In this document: piece by piece, positions 1 through 8,542 of the stretch
Layout: the number at the start of each line of letters is the position of its first letter
Position numbering within the stretch: the stretch's first letter is position 1
Assembly (NCBI GenBank): GCA_052400665.1
Contig: JBQTGK010000002.1
Reading direction: 5' to 3' (one strand)
DNA length: 64,000 nucleotides
Source of the DNA: JBQTGK01 sp052400665
GTDB taxonomy: Bacteria; Bacteroidota; Bacteroidia; Bacteroidales; Marinifilaceae
Translations under genes and position numbers: made by a program
The notes under the pieces: generated by a model
Databases searched by the model: none
What the model saw: the letters and a program-made list of their open reading frames with translations, nothing else
What the model was told of the DNA's origin: nothing

Positions 1-1
1 G

Positions 2-190
2 ACTGATTCAGAAAAACCAGAAGTTAAAGAGTTGATTCCAGCCGAAGAGCCATTGGAAAATTGCTTATTGACTGTATTAACACCAGACAATGGAATTCTA
101 AGACAAGAAGGCGTTTATGCGAATCCAGACGAGGGATTGAAAAGAACTAAAGAAATAATTGCTAAATGGAATAAAACAACCAGCAGCTAA
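2..190 (+). CDS. C-terminal end of an unknown protein (partial)
   Basis: The window opens inside a reading frame that runs 62 codons to a TAA at 188-190. The visible tail is hydrophilic and ends in KWNKTTSS. No family is recognised. The stop codon lies inside the left arm of the attC-like palindrome at 186-313, as is usual for a gene in an integron-type cassette. The 5' part is missing, so its function cannot be judged. Confidence 0.45.
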   Translation, partial: TDSEKPEVKELIPAEEPLENCLLTVLTPDNGILRQEGVYANPDEGLKRTKEIIAKWNKTTSS

Positions 191-313
191 CAATGTATAA
201 AAATAATAGTCGAAACAGCTGTAATATCAAGGGTTTTAGCCAGCTTCAAATTTCTTGTAATTTGACAGGAGAGCACCACGCAGTCGGTTACTATTCTTAT
301 ACGCAACGTTGGC
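186..313. repeat. Imperfect palindrome resembling an integron attC site
   Basis: The arms begin GCTAAC (186-191) and end GTTGGC (308-313). The left arm continues as TATAAAAATA and the right arm, reverse complemented, as TATAAGAATA, so about 25 bases at each end can pair with a few mismatches around a variable centre. Length (128 bp), position right after a stop codon and single-strand folding potential resemble attC sites and Vibrio repeats. The outer boxes do not match the strict RYYYAAC/GTTRRRY consensus, and no integrase is in the window, so this is a resemblance only. Confidence 0.45.
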
Positions 314-360
314 AATAATTTACTTAAAACCAACGAAAAAGCTCGATTACATCAAAAACT

Positions 361-1122
361 ATGAAATTCAAAGAACCTTCTGAATATAACATTATTAATT
401 TTGAGGAAAACATAAGTATATTTAATTTAACAAAGATAAAAAACGGAATTTACCCAGCAATAATTACTATAGATGGTTTTTTAAATGAAGATAAAGATGA
501 TATCAAAGAATGGGAAATCACTATTTTAAAAAAATATCCTAATAACTCTTGGTATCATTTGAATTGGCAATCTGAAAATAGAAAAAAACTATTAAGAAGA
601 AGTTTAGAAAGAGTTGGCATAGCTTTAATACCTAATCCTTTTTATTTTATTACATTACCTAGAGTAGCAATTGGTTTAAGTGGAATTACAAAAACTTGGA
701 AAAATGCTTTACGTAAAAGTGAAGAAACAGGAAGTTTACTATCAAAGGTACTGTTAAAGTGCGAAATAGATGAGTATATTTTAATAGGTCATTCTCTTGG
801 GAGTAGGGTTATATTTAATTGTTTGAACGACTTAAAAACGAACGAGAAAAAAATTATTAAAGATGTTCATCTTTTAGGAGGAGCTGTCACAAATAATAAG
901 GAAAAATGGTCTTTAGCCGAAAATGCTGTGAAAAATAAAATCTATAATTATTATTCTAAAAAAGATAGTGTTCTACAAATAGTATATAAATTAGGAACAT
1001 TTGACAATAATCCAATTGGAAGAACTTTAATAAATAGTAAAAAGTCTGAAAATATAAATGTAACAAAATTAGTAAATAGTCATATGACTTTTAAAAAACA
1101 TTTCGGACGTTATATAAAATAA
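361..1122 (+). CDS. DUF726-like alpha/beta hydrolase (possible cassette gene)
   Basis: The 253-residue protein has an alpha/beta-hydrolase nucleophile elbow GHSLG at 143-147 (Ser145), followed by a second conserved-looking segment LLGGA at 171-175. Asp202 and His241 are plausible remaining triad members. The GHSLG...LLGGA spacing resembles the DUF726 (TMCO4-like) family. There is no signal peptide, so a cytoplasmic hydrolase is likely; the substrate is unknown. It is unusually rich in Lys, Asn and Ile compared with the sugar-degradation genes downstream. It is flanked by TTGGCAATA (about 310-318) and its inverse TATTGCCAA (about 1127-1135), which suggests a mobile cassette. The start is the first ATG after the palindrome. 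Confidence 0.6.
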   Translation: MKFKEPSEYNIINFEENISIFNLTKIKNGIYPAIITIDGFLNEDKDDIKEWEITILKKYPNNSWYHLNWQSENRKKLLRRSLERVGIALIPNPFYFITLPRVAIGLSGITKTWKNALRKSEETGSLLSKVLLKCEIDEYILIGHSLGSRVIFNCLNDLKTNEKKIIKDVHLLGGAVTNNKEKWSLAENAVKNKIYNYYSKKDSVLQIVYKLGTFDNNPIGRTLINSKKSENINVTKLVNSHMTFKKHFGRYIK

Positions 1123-1126
1123 AAAC

Positions 1127-1136
1127 TATTGCCAAC
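1127..1136. repeat. Inverse copy of the cassette border sequence
   Basis: Just after the stop of the DUF726-like gene, TATTGCCAAC is the reverse complement of GTTGGCAATA at 308-317. It looks like the left arm of a second attC-like element, continuing as AACTAAGCG. No matching right arm occurs before 1345, so the element appears truncated. This marks the probable end of the cassette-like segment. Confidence 0.35.
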
Positions 1137-1301
1137 AACTAAGCGTTCGTGTGGCAGGAACTGCCCAATAGGTACGGTAGGTTGACGGAACCGATAACAG
1201 AATTGCTACTTTATGGGGAATGGTCTAGTTTGAAGAACTTTTAAGAAAAGAAATCTTGTAGTATGCACCCTTTAAAATGTAGTAAATCCAAAGAATAAAA
1301 T

Positions 1302-1331
1302 AAAGTTGTAGATCAGTCTACAGCTTTTTTT
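1302..1331 (+). terminator. Rho-independent terminator
   Basis: AAAGTTGTAGA, a four-base loop TCAG, then TCTACAGCTTTTTTT form an 11-bp stem with one G-U pair and a T-run. It lies about 180 bp after the DUF726-like gene and would end transcription from the left-hand accessory region. Confidence 0.7.
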
Positions 1332-1345
1332 GTTTTAGATTACTA

Positions 1346-1618
1346 ATGGCAACTTTGTGCGTGTATCTACCCAAATATTCGGTAAGCTTTTTAGGTCCAA
1401 ACAAAGGCCGTTTGAAAATGAAAATTCTTCAGTATTGGCACTTAATTTTTCCGAATAGTGTTGCGTTGCATGATAGAAAAATTCTAGCGTTTTACGAAAA
1501 TATAGAGTCGGATAATTCCTTTGAAAGCAGAGTAGAAGTTTTCTGTTTCCCTTGTAAAAAACGTTTGTTAGGGCGATGGATTATTAAAAAGAGTGTTCTT
1601 GAATCCTATTCGTCGTAA
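1346..1618 (+). CDS. Small hypothetical protein
   Basis: An open frame of 90 codons lies between two convincing terminators (1302-1331 and 1666-1701), the main reason to take it seriously. The predicted protein is basic and aromatic-rich, has two Cys near the end (CFPCKK) and no signal peptide. A shorter start at the internal MKILQYW is possible, because the first residues read like random coding. No family is recognised; it could be a fragment of a transposase or regulatory protein, but nothing in it proves this. Confidence 0.3.
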   Translation: MATLCVYLPKYSVSFLGPNKGRLKMKILQYWHLIFPNSVALHDRKILAFYENIESDNSFESRVEVFCFPCKKRLLGRWIIKKSVLESYSS

Positions 1619-1665
1619 AACAAAATACTATAGTAATTCCAATTAAAATACTCACGTAAAAACTG

Positions 1666-1701
1666 TAGCGGGCTAATATTCATAGAGTCCGCTATTTTTT
1701 T
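1666..1701 (+). terminator. Rho-independent terminator
   Basis: TAGCGG...CCGCTA flanks an 18-base loop and is followed by a run of seven T. It follows the small ORF at 1346-1618 and insulates the polysaccharide locus that starts at 1799. Confidence 0.6.
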
Positions 1702-1798
1702 GCAACAAATTCTATATTCTTTGAGATTTATCTTTCATCAGAAAATATCGTATTTCTGTACTTTGCAATACAATTCAAAACATAAAAAATAAATAATA

Positions 1799-3232
1799 AT
1801 GATCCTTTTTGAGAAAAGATTTAAGAATGCTGCCTCTATCAGATTAAAGGAATTTGTTCTTTTCTGTAGTGTGTTTTTTATTTCGCAGTCAGTATTCTGT
1901 TCTGTAAAAGTAAATTCTTTAATTGATTTGTTACCCTACCTGAAACAGGATAATGTCGATGTGAAATTAGCTCCAGGAATTTATGGAATAACAACTGATG
2001 ATATTGCAAAGGGAACTTTTGGCACCACGGATTTTGAAGATAGAGCTAAGATACTTTTACAATTTTCTGGCAACAATAGCACTTACGATTTTACAGGAGT
2101 AACGCTTACTATTGAAACAGGCGTATTTAAATGTTTTGGAAAATACAGAGTACACGAACTGGTTGTTACAGGAAGTAATAATGTGTTGAAAAACCTTACC
2201 ATGATTGATTTGGGCTCGGAGCAAGACAGACCAAACAAAGGAGCTTTAGGAGTTTGTATGGATGGAAGAGACAATCGAATTGAAGGTTTTCACATGACGG
2301 TTAAAGGTTCATATCCTTATGGGTATGGCGATGCATTTGGTAAAGGAAAACGCAATGTGATTAGGCATTATAAACATTCGGCATTTTTGGTTCGTGGTCT
2401 ACGAAATCATGCAAAAAACTGTCATATCATTCATAGATCATATGGTCATGCCATATTCATGCAAGCAGCAAGTTATCCAACTATTGAAGGTTGTGTGGTA
2501 GAAGGGAAAATGCGTAAAACAGATGATATTTTAGCAGAAACGTCAGGTCCTGCTTTTGATGTTGACTTTATGACAGCTTGGGGTTATAAACTTCCTGCTG
2601 GGTATATGTTGAGTCTTGGTGAGGCAGGTATCCGTGCTTATAATGGAGGGAAAACTATTATTGATGGAAAACAATACAAACGAGGAACGGATAACCCGAC
2701 GGTACTGAATTGTACCGTGAAGCATATGAGAACAGGAGTAACTCTTGCACATGCTACGGGTAAAAAATATGTTGAAGCTTGTGTTGCCATTGGATGCGAA
2801 AATGGCTTTTCTTTAGGGTCGGGTGATGTGGTCAATTGTAAGGCAGACTGTGCCTTCGGACCCGTTTATGCAAGTACATACGAAAGTGACTTGGGCTATA
2901 ATGCAGACATAACAATTATACCTGCCATAGATGAGTATTGCAATGGTTCAGGATGTGTAGCATACATTGGAGGTCATGGACATAAAATTACTTTGCGTGC
3001 TGGTGCAGAAGCAGTAGAGAAGGGATTGAGTATTAAAGTGGGTGGAGATAAAGGTAATATACGTTTAAAACACGGGAATTTTCCTAAACAAAATAATTTT
3101 AAAGCGTTTAGTTTTGAATTGAACAATCTAACCAATTATCCTGTGGAGCTTTCAACTAAAAGTTCTGAAGTAAGAGTAAAATCCAGAGGAAAGGTTTTTG
3201 ATAAGGGTTCTGATAATCATGTAAATAAATAA
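1799..3232 (+). CDS. Secreted right-handed beta-helix protein, possible polysaccharide lyase or glycosidase
   Basis: This 477-residue protein has a basic N-terminus and a hydrophobic signal segment around residues 18-35 ending FCS. The body shows the short beta-strand rhythm of right-handed parallel beta-helices (VLKNLTMID, NRIEGFHMTV, AKNCHII, PTIEGCVVEG, PTVLNCTVKHM, VEACVAIGCENG), roughly residues 100-360, then a smaller beta domain. It is the first gene of a close-packed + strand series with the propeller enzyme, the GH141-like enzyme and the sulfatase. A role in cutting an extracellular or periplasmic polysaccharide is likely. Beta-helices occur in many PL and GH families and I cannot assign one; no PL6-type Lys/Arg signature is evident to me. 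The start chosen gives a complete signal sequence. Confidence 0.6.
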   Translation: MILFEKRFKNAASIRLKEFVLFCSVFFISQSVFCSVKVNSLIDLLPYLKQDNVDVKLAPGIYGITTDDIAKGTFGTTDFEDRAKILLQFSGNNSTYDFTGVTLTIETGVFKCFGKYRVHELVVTGSNNVLKNLTMIDLGSEQDRPNKGALGVCMDGRDNRIEGFHMTVKGSYPYGYGDAFGKGKRNVIRHYKHSAFLVRGLRNHAKNCHIIHRSYGHAIFMQAASYPTIEGCVVEGKMRKTDDILAETSGPAFDVDFMTAWGYKLPAGYMLSLGEAGIRAYNGGKTIIDGKQYKRGTDNPTVLNCTVKHMRTGVTLAHATGKKYVEACVAIGCENGFSLGSGDVVNCKADCAFGPVYASTYESDLGYNADITIIPAIDEYCNGSGCVAYIGGHGHKITLRAGAEAVEKGLSIKVGGDKGNIRLKHGNFPKQNNFKAFSFELNNLTNYPVELSTKSSEVRVKSRGKVFDKGSDNHVNK

Positions 3233-3290
3233 ATTTTAGGCTTAAAAATACTTGGATGTTGGCAAGCTTATAAATAAAGAATGTAAAAGA

Positions 3291-4379
3291 ATGAAGACAC
3301 TCATTTTATCAATTTTAGTTTTTTTAAGTTCATATTGCTATAGTCAGAATCGAGCGATTGGAGAGTTTGATGCAGCACCTGTGAATGGTGGTTTTCAAAT
3401 GGAAGACTATTGGGTTTGGGGAAGTTCTGTTATCAAAGGAGATGATGGAAAATATCATATGTACGCTTCTCGATGGCCAAAATTTCTTCCTTTTCATCCT
3501 GGCTGGATGATTGGTTCTGAAATAGTTCATGCGATTTCTGATACGCCTGAAGGACCTTATGATTTTGTTGATGTTGCTTTAGGTGCAAGAGGAGCCCAAT
3601 TTTGGGATGGAAGATCTTGTCACAATCCAAAAATAATTAAATACAAAGATGAGTATCTAATTTACTATATGGGTTCTACCCATCCTTTTGAAGAGGTAAA
3701 CGAGCAGAATGCAAATGAACTTACGCTCGACAGCAAATGGTGTATTGCCGGTCGCTGGGGAAAACGAATTGGTGTAGCCACTTCTAAAAGTCCTTATGGA
3801 CCCTGGAAAAGGTTGAATCACCCAATATTGGATGTAAAACCTGATTCATTTTATAGCTTTCTAACTTCCAATCCATCACCGCTAATTAAAGAAGATGGAT
3901 CGGTTGTGTTGATATTTAAAAGTCGTGATTATGACGAAAATGGTATTTCAAAAGGAGATATGAAGGTTAGTGTTGCCACAGCACCATCTTATCAAGCTAA
4001 ATATACTGTATTGGGAGATACACCTCTTTTCTCGAAAGATAATTTTGGAGAAATTGAAGATCCTCACTTGTGGAGCGATAAGGATGGCTATCACATGATT
4101 GCAAAAGATCAGCGTGGGCAAATTACGGGTACTGCCGGAGATGGTTTACTGGCACATTCGCAGGATGGCATACATTGGACTGTAGATGAAAATCCAAAAG
4201 CATATACCAAAACTGTGAAATGGGACAATGGCAAAACGATTAAGCAAGGTCAATTGGAAAGACCTTTTGTTTTGGTAGAAGATGGAAAACCTACCCATCT
4301 GTTTTTTGCCACTATGGATGGACCCGGTGGTTTTGCAAATGGAACAAAAACTTGGAATATGGTAATTCCTTTGAAATAG
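3291..4379 (+). CDS. Secreted five-bladed beta-propeller glycosidase, GH43/GH117-like
   Basis: From MKTLILS the product is about 362 residues with a clean signal peptide (cleavage near CYS-QN). An upstream ATG at 3252 only adds an unlikely basic leader, so 3291 is preferred. Propeller-type repeats recur: DGKYHMYASRW, SDTPEGPYDF, HNPKIIKYKDEYLIYYMGS, SKSPYGPWKR, DPHLWSDKDGYHMIAKD. These are typical of GH43 and GH117 (clan-F-like) exo-acting glycosidases. A likely job is removing a terminal sugar from oligosaccharides released by the neighbours. The family and the sugar (arabinose, galactose, anhydrogalactose or other) cannot be decided by eye. It lies 58 bp after the beta-helix gene and 49 bp before the GH141-like gene. 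Confidence 0.6.
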   Translation: MKTLILSILVFLSSYCYSQNRAIGEFDAAPVNGGFQMEDYWVWGSSVIKGDDGKYHMYASRWPKFLPFHPGWMIGSEIVHAISDTPEGPYDFVDVALGARGAQFWDGRSCHNPKIIKYKDEYLIYYMGSTHPFEEVNEQNANELTLDSKWCIAGRWGKRIGVATSKSPYGPWKRLNHPILDVKPDSFYSFLTSNPSPLIKEDGSVVLIFKSRDYDENGISKGDMKVSVATAPSYQAKYTVLGDTPLFSKDNFGEIEDPHLWSDKDGYHMIAKDQRGQITGTAGDGLLAHSQDGIHWTVDENPKAYTKTVKWDNGKTIKQGQLERPFVLVEDGKPTHLFFATMDGPGGFANGTKTWNMVIPLK

Positions 4380-4428
4380 GATTTGGAGCGTATTTAAACG
4401 AAATTAAGATATAGAAAAAAGAAAATTC

Positions 4429-6777
4429 ATGATAAAAAAAATAACAGGATTATTGGTTTTGTTTGCTTTTCTAGTTAGTAGCTGTAGCGATAATAAAATA
4501 GATTTATTTGTTGATTTGCATGCAGGAGAAGGTAATTTTACTACTATCCAGGATGCTATAGATGCCGCTAAGGAAATAAAGAAAAACAATCAGCATGCTC
4601 AAATTACGATTCGTGTGTCAGCGGGGAATTATCATTTGGATAAGGCCATTGAAATAAGGCCAGAACTAAATGGCATATCCATTGTTGGTGTAGGAAGTAA
4701 TGAAGTAAGTATTAAAGGTTCAGTTCCATTACAATTGGATTGGAAAAAGCATAGCGAAAATATTTATGTCGCATCGGTACCAGAAAAATTAAAATTTGAT
4801 CAATTGTTAGTGGATGGCAAATCGCAGATATTAGCTCGTTATCCAAATTACGATGAAACGGCTCATTATTGGCAAGGATATGCCAAGGATGCTTTTTCAA
4901 AGGAACGAATAGCATCTTGGAAAAATCCCAAAGGTGCATTTTTTCATGCTTTACATGGTGGCAGATGGGGTGGATTTCACTGGCAGATTGTTGGAATGAA
5001 TGAAGATGGTTCACCAGTATTAGAAGGAGGTCATCAAAACAACAGAGGTTCCAAACCACACAAAGAATACCGAATGGTAGAAAATGTGTTTGAGGAATTG
5101 GATAGTCCTGGAGAATGGTATTTAAATGAAAGTGAAAATAAACTTTATTATTGGCCAAAGAAAAGTGTTGATCTTCAAAAGGCAAGTTTCGAGGCTTCTG
5201 TATTAAAAGCGTTGATAGAGGTAAAGGGAAGTTTGGAAAATCCTGTGAAGAATGTGAAAATTTCAGGAATTAGATTTGAAAATACGCATCGCACCATAAT
5301 GGAAACGTATGAGCCTTTGTTAAGAAGTGACTGGACCATTTACAGAGGTAGTGCAGTATTTTTCGAGGGGACAGAAAATTGTGTTGTTGCAGACTGTGAA
5401 TTCACCAATTTAGGTGGAAATGTAATCATGGCCAGTAAATACAATCAGGACTTGCAAATTAAAGGCAATCATATTCATGAATGCGGAGCCAGTGCTATAT
5501 CTTTTGTTGGTGATGCTTCCGCAGTTCGTTCACCATCATTCAATTATGGGCAATATGTTCCTCTACAAGATATGGATACTGTAAAAGGTCCTAAAAATGA
5601 AATGTATCCTCATAATTGTTTGGTAGAAGATAACTTGATCTATAGAATTGGAAGAATTGAAAAGCAGAGTGCGGGAGTTCAAATTTCAATGGCTATGGAT
5701 ATTACAGTGAGTCATAATAGTATTTACGATGTTCCTCGTGCGGGTATTAACATTGGAGATGGAACTTGGGGCGGTCATATCTTGGAATATAACGATGTCT
5801 TTAATACTGTGCTTGAAACCAGTGATCATGGTTCGTTTAATTCTTGGGGACGAGATCGTTTTTGGCATCCTAAAAGAAGAGTAATGGATAGCATGACTAC
5901 TGCAAATCCTGATATGCCAAAATGGGATGCTATCAAAACAACAGTAATTAGAAATAATCGTTTTCGTTGCGATCATGGTTGGGATATTGATTTAGATGAT
6001 GGATCATCAAACTATCACATTTATAATAATTTGTGTTTAAATAATGGTATCAAATTAAGAGAAGGCTTTTTTAGAACTGTAGAAAATAACATTACAGTAA
6101 ATAATTCAATACATCCACATGTATGGTTCGCAAAAAGTGAAGATGTGGTTCGGAAAAATATATTGATGGATGCTTATCAGGATGTTGGCGTGTTAGGTTG
6201 GGGAAAGGAATTGGATTACAATTTATTTCCGAATGAGGCGTCAATGATTAAATCTCAGATTTATGACAGAGATTTAAATAGTGTTTATGGAGATCCTATG
6301 TTTAAAGATCCAAGCAAATTGGATTATACAGTGGCAGATAATTCTCCAGCCTTAAAACTTGGTTTTGTGAACTTTTCAATGAATGATTTTGGAGTTAAAA
6401 AGGCTGAGTTTAAGAAAATAGCAAAAACACCAGAGATTCCTGTTTTAAAAGATCTAGCAAATAGTGGGATTGGAGAAAGTCCAATTGTGGCTTGGTTAAG
6501 AAATCAATTAAAAGATGTTGATTCGGAGCAAGAACAATCAGCTTATGGACTAAATACTACTGATGGAGTTATTGTGTTGGGTGTTTGGAAACACAGTCCG
6601 GCAGTAAAAAATGGAGGCCTTAAAAAAGGTGATGTAATTTTAGCTGTTGAAGGAATGAAAGTAAAGAATACGGTTGAATTTCTTAAGAAAATTAAGAATT
6701 ATCAAACCATCGGTAAGGTTCAAATTTTAGTAATGAGAAATCAGAAGGAAATGACTTTTAGAATTCAAGTCAAATAG
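4429..6777 (+). CDS. GH141-like beta-helix lipoprotein with C-terminal PDZ domain
   Basis: The 782-residue product has a lipoprotein signal (VSSC, Cys19). Residues about 25-650 form a right-handed beta-helix: it opens FTTIQDAIDAAKEI, and repeats include ENCVVADCEFTNLGGNV, DLQIKGNHIHECGASAISF and ITVSHNSIYDVPRAGINI. Overall layout resembles GH141, whose characterised members include an alpha-L-fucosidase, and the neighbouring fucose operon and sulfatase fit that. Residues about 709-782 (GVIVLGVWKHSPAVKNGGL, then KGDVILAVEGMKV) are a PDZ domain. A PDZ fused to a secreted glycan-active beta-helix is uncommon and might anchor the enzyme to a partner. Family assignment is by resemblance; a beta-helix lyase is the alternative. 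Confidence 0.6.
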   Translation: MIKKITGLLVLFAFLVSSCSDNKIDLFVDLHAGEGNFTTIQDAIDAAKEIKKNNQHAQITIRVSAGNYHLDKAIEIRPELNGISIVGVGSNEVSIKGSVPLQLDWKKHSENIYVASVPEKLKFDQLLVDGKSQILARYPNYDETAHYWQGYAKDAFSKERIASWKNPKGAFFHALHGGRWGGFHWQIVGMNEDGSPVLEGGHQNNRGSKPHKEYRMVENVFEELDSPGEWYLNESENKLYYWPKKSVDLQKASFEASVLKALIEVKGSLENPVKNVKISGIRFENTHRTIMETYEPLLRSDWTIYRGSAVFFEGTENCVVADCEFTNLGGNVIMASKYNQDLQIKGNHIHECGASAISFVGDASAVRSPSFNYGQYVPLQDMDTVKGPKNEMYPHNCLVEDNLIYRIGRIEKQSAGVQISMAMDITVSHNSIYDVPRAGINIGDGTWGGHILEYNDVFNTVLETSDHGSFNSWGRDRFWHPKRRVMDSMTTANPDMPKWDAIKTTVIRNNRFRCDHGWDIDLDDGSSNYHIYNNLCLNNGIKLREGFFRTVENNITVNNSIHPHVWFAKSEDVVRKNILMDAYQDVGVLGWGKELDYNLFPNEASMIKSQIYDRDLNSVYGDPMFKDPSKLDYTVADNSPALKLGFVNFSMNDFGVKKAEFKKIAKTPEIPVLKDLANSGIGESPIVAWLRNQLKDVDSEQEQSAYGLNTTDGVIVLGVWKHSPAVKNGGLKKGDVILAVEGMKVKNTVEFLKKIKNYQTIGKVQILVMRNQKEMTFRIQVK

Positions 6778-6813
6778 TAAACAATTAAAAATTAATAAAA
6801 AAAGTAAGGGATT

Positions 6814-8469
6814 ATGAAATTGCAACAAATTGTATTTGTATTGTTTTGTACAGTGCTCTTTTCTTGTCAATCGGCAAAAAAAGATAAAACTACAGCTAAG
6901 GAATTGCCCAAGCGACCAAATATCATTTTTATGATGTCGGACGATCATGCTTATCAGGCAATTAGTGCCTATAGTAATCGTTTGACAGAAACGCCGAATA
7001 TTGATCGAATCGCTAAGAATGGTATGAAATTTACCAATGCTTGTGTTACCAATTCTATTTGCGGGCCTTCTAGGGCTACAATATTAACGGGTAAGCATTG
7101 CCATATACATGGTAAAACAGATAACGTTTTTCCGTTTGACGAAACACAAACAACATTTCCTCAGTTGTTACAAAAAGCGGGTTACCAAACGGCTATGTTT
7201 GGTAAATTGCACTTTGGAAATAATCCAAAGGGAATTGATGAGTTTAAAATCCTCCCAGATCAGGGATGCTATTACAATCCTGATTTTGACACCAATGATG
7301 GTAGAATTACGGTTGAAGGTTATGTAACCGATATTATTACCGATATGTCGATTGACTGGTTGGACAATCGTAGAAAAAAGGATAAACCTTTTGTGATGTT
7401 TTATTTGCATAAAGCACCTCACCGCGAATGGTTACCAGCACCACGCCATTTTAAAGAATATACGAAGAAATCATTTTTAGAACCTGAAACTTTATTTGAC
7501 GACTACGAAGGACGAGGTACAGCAGCGAAGACAGCTGAAATGAACTTATTGAAACACATGAACTGGGCTGGTGATTCAAAGCTTTATCCAGAAATGATGG
7601 CTGAATTAGGTCTTAAAGATGAGTCTGGATGGGATTTGGAAGCTTTCGATCGTGAGGTTGGACGAATGAATGCTCAACAACGTGCTGTATGGGATTCAAC
7701 CTACATGCCTTTAATGAAAGATTTTAAAGCGAAGTATCCTAAAATGAACGATACTGAACTAATGAAATGGCGTTACCAACGTTATATGCAGGATTATTTA
7801 GGTTGTATTGCAGGTGTGGATGAGAATGTGGGTCGATTATTGGATCATTTAGAAGAAGAAGGTCTTACTGAAAATACGATTATCGTTTATACTTCAGATC
7901 AAGGGTTTTATTTGGGAGAACACGGTTGGTTCGATAAGCGTTTTGTATATAACGAATCGTTTAAAACCCCTTTACTAATTAGTTGGCCAGGAGTTATAGA
8001 ACCTGGAACAACAAATACAGAAATGGTTCAAAATCTAGATTTTGCACAAACTTTTCTGGAAGCTGCCGGAGTGGATGCACCGGATGATATGCAAGGAGAA
8101 AGTTTAATTCCTTTATTGCAGGGAAATGATGAGGAGTGGACTAGAGATGCTGTTTATTACCATTATTACGAATATCCATCTATTCACATGGTGAAAAGGC
8201 ATTATGCGATTATTACTCAGGAGTACAAATTGATTCATTTTTATTACGATGTTGACGAGTGGGAACTTTACGATCGTAAAAAAGATGTTCAAGAAATGCA
8301 CAATGTAATTAACGATCCTGCATATGCAGATGTTGTTGTAAAGCTTAAAAAACAATTAGTGGAAATGCGCAAAAAATATGGTGATAGTTCACAATTAGAT
8401 CAGGAATTGATTGATAAATATATTCAAGAGAAAGAGAATCCAAGTATAGATAAGGTTTCACTTCATTAA
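6814..8469 (+). CDS. S1-family (formylglycine) sulfatase, lipoprotein
   Basis: The 551-residue protein has a lipobox-type signal (LFSC, Cys18). The sulfatase core starts RPNIIFMMSDDHAY, giving the metal-binding Asp pair at 43-44. The active-site motif CGPSR lies at 83-87, with Cys83 the residue converted to formylglycine, followed by the usual ATILTGKH. Later segments YTSDQGFYLGEHGWFDK and NESFKTPLLISWPG are typical of S1 sulfatases. It would remove sulfate esters from the glycan in the periplasm. No formylglycine-generating enzyme is in the window, so maturation must come from elsewhere. The S1 subfamily cannot be decided. It ends the first tight gene group, before the terminator at 8479. 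Confidence 0.9.
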   Translation: MKLQQIVFVLFCTVLFSCQSAKKDKTTAKELPKRPNIIFMMSDDHAYQAISAYSNRLTETPNIDRIAKNGMKFTNACVTNSICGPSRATILTGKHCHIHGKTDNVFPFDETQTTFPQLLQKAGYQTAMFGKLHFGNNPKGIDEFKILPDQGCYYNPDFDTNDGRITVEGYVTDIITDMSIDWLDNRRKKDKPFVMFYLHKAPHREWLPAPRHFKEYTKKSFLEPETLFDDYEGRGTAAKTAEMNLLKHMNWAGDSKLYPEMMAELGLKDESGWDLEAFDREVGRMNAQQRAVWDSTYMPLMKDFKAKYPKMNDTELMKWRYQRYMQDYLGCIAGVDENVGRLLDHLEEEGLTENTIIVYTSDQGFYLGEHGWFDKRFVYNESFKTPLLISWPGVIEPGTTNTEMVQNLDFAQTFLEAAGVDAPDDMQGESLIPLLQGNDEEWTRDAVYYHYYEYPSIHMVKRHYAIITQEYKLIHFYYDVDEWELYDRKKDVQEMHNVINDPAYADVVVKLKKQLVEMRKKYGDSSQLDQELIDKYIQEKENPSIDKVSLH

Positions 8470-8478
8470 ATAATAATT

Positions 8479-8524
8479 GAGCTGCTAAATGAATCATTTT
8501 TGATTCTTTTAGCAGCTTTTTTAC
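8479..8524 (+). terminator. Strong rho-independent terminator after the sulfatase gene
   Basis: GAGCTGCTAAA pairs with TTTAGCAGC around an inner hairpin GAATCA/TGATTC, followed by six T. It closes the 1799-8469 gene group. The next gene starts only 19 bp later, so either its promoter overlaps the hairpin or it depends on read-through. Confidence 0.8.
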
Positions 8525-8542
8525 ACAGATTAAACAGAAAGC

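Noticed and set aside
186..313. True integron attC site
   Set aside because: The terminal boxes do not match RYYYAAC/GTTRRRY and no integrase is visible; reported only as attC-like.
1711..1765. Possible sixth TCCAT-type promoter before the gene at 1799
   Set aside because: TCTAT and TTCAT are 23 bp apart and the -7 box (TGTACTTTG) is off by one base, so the match is too weak to count.
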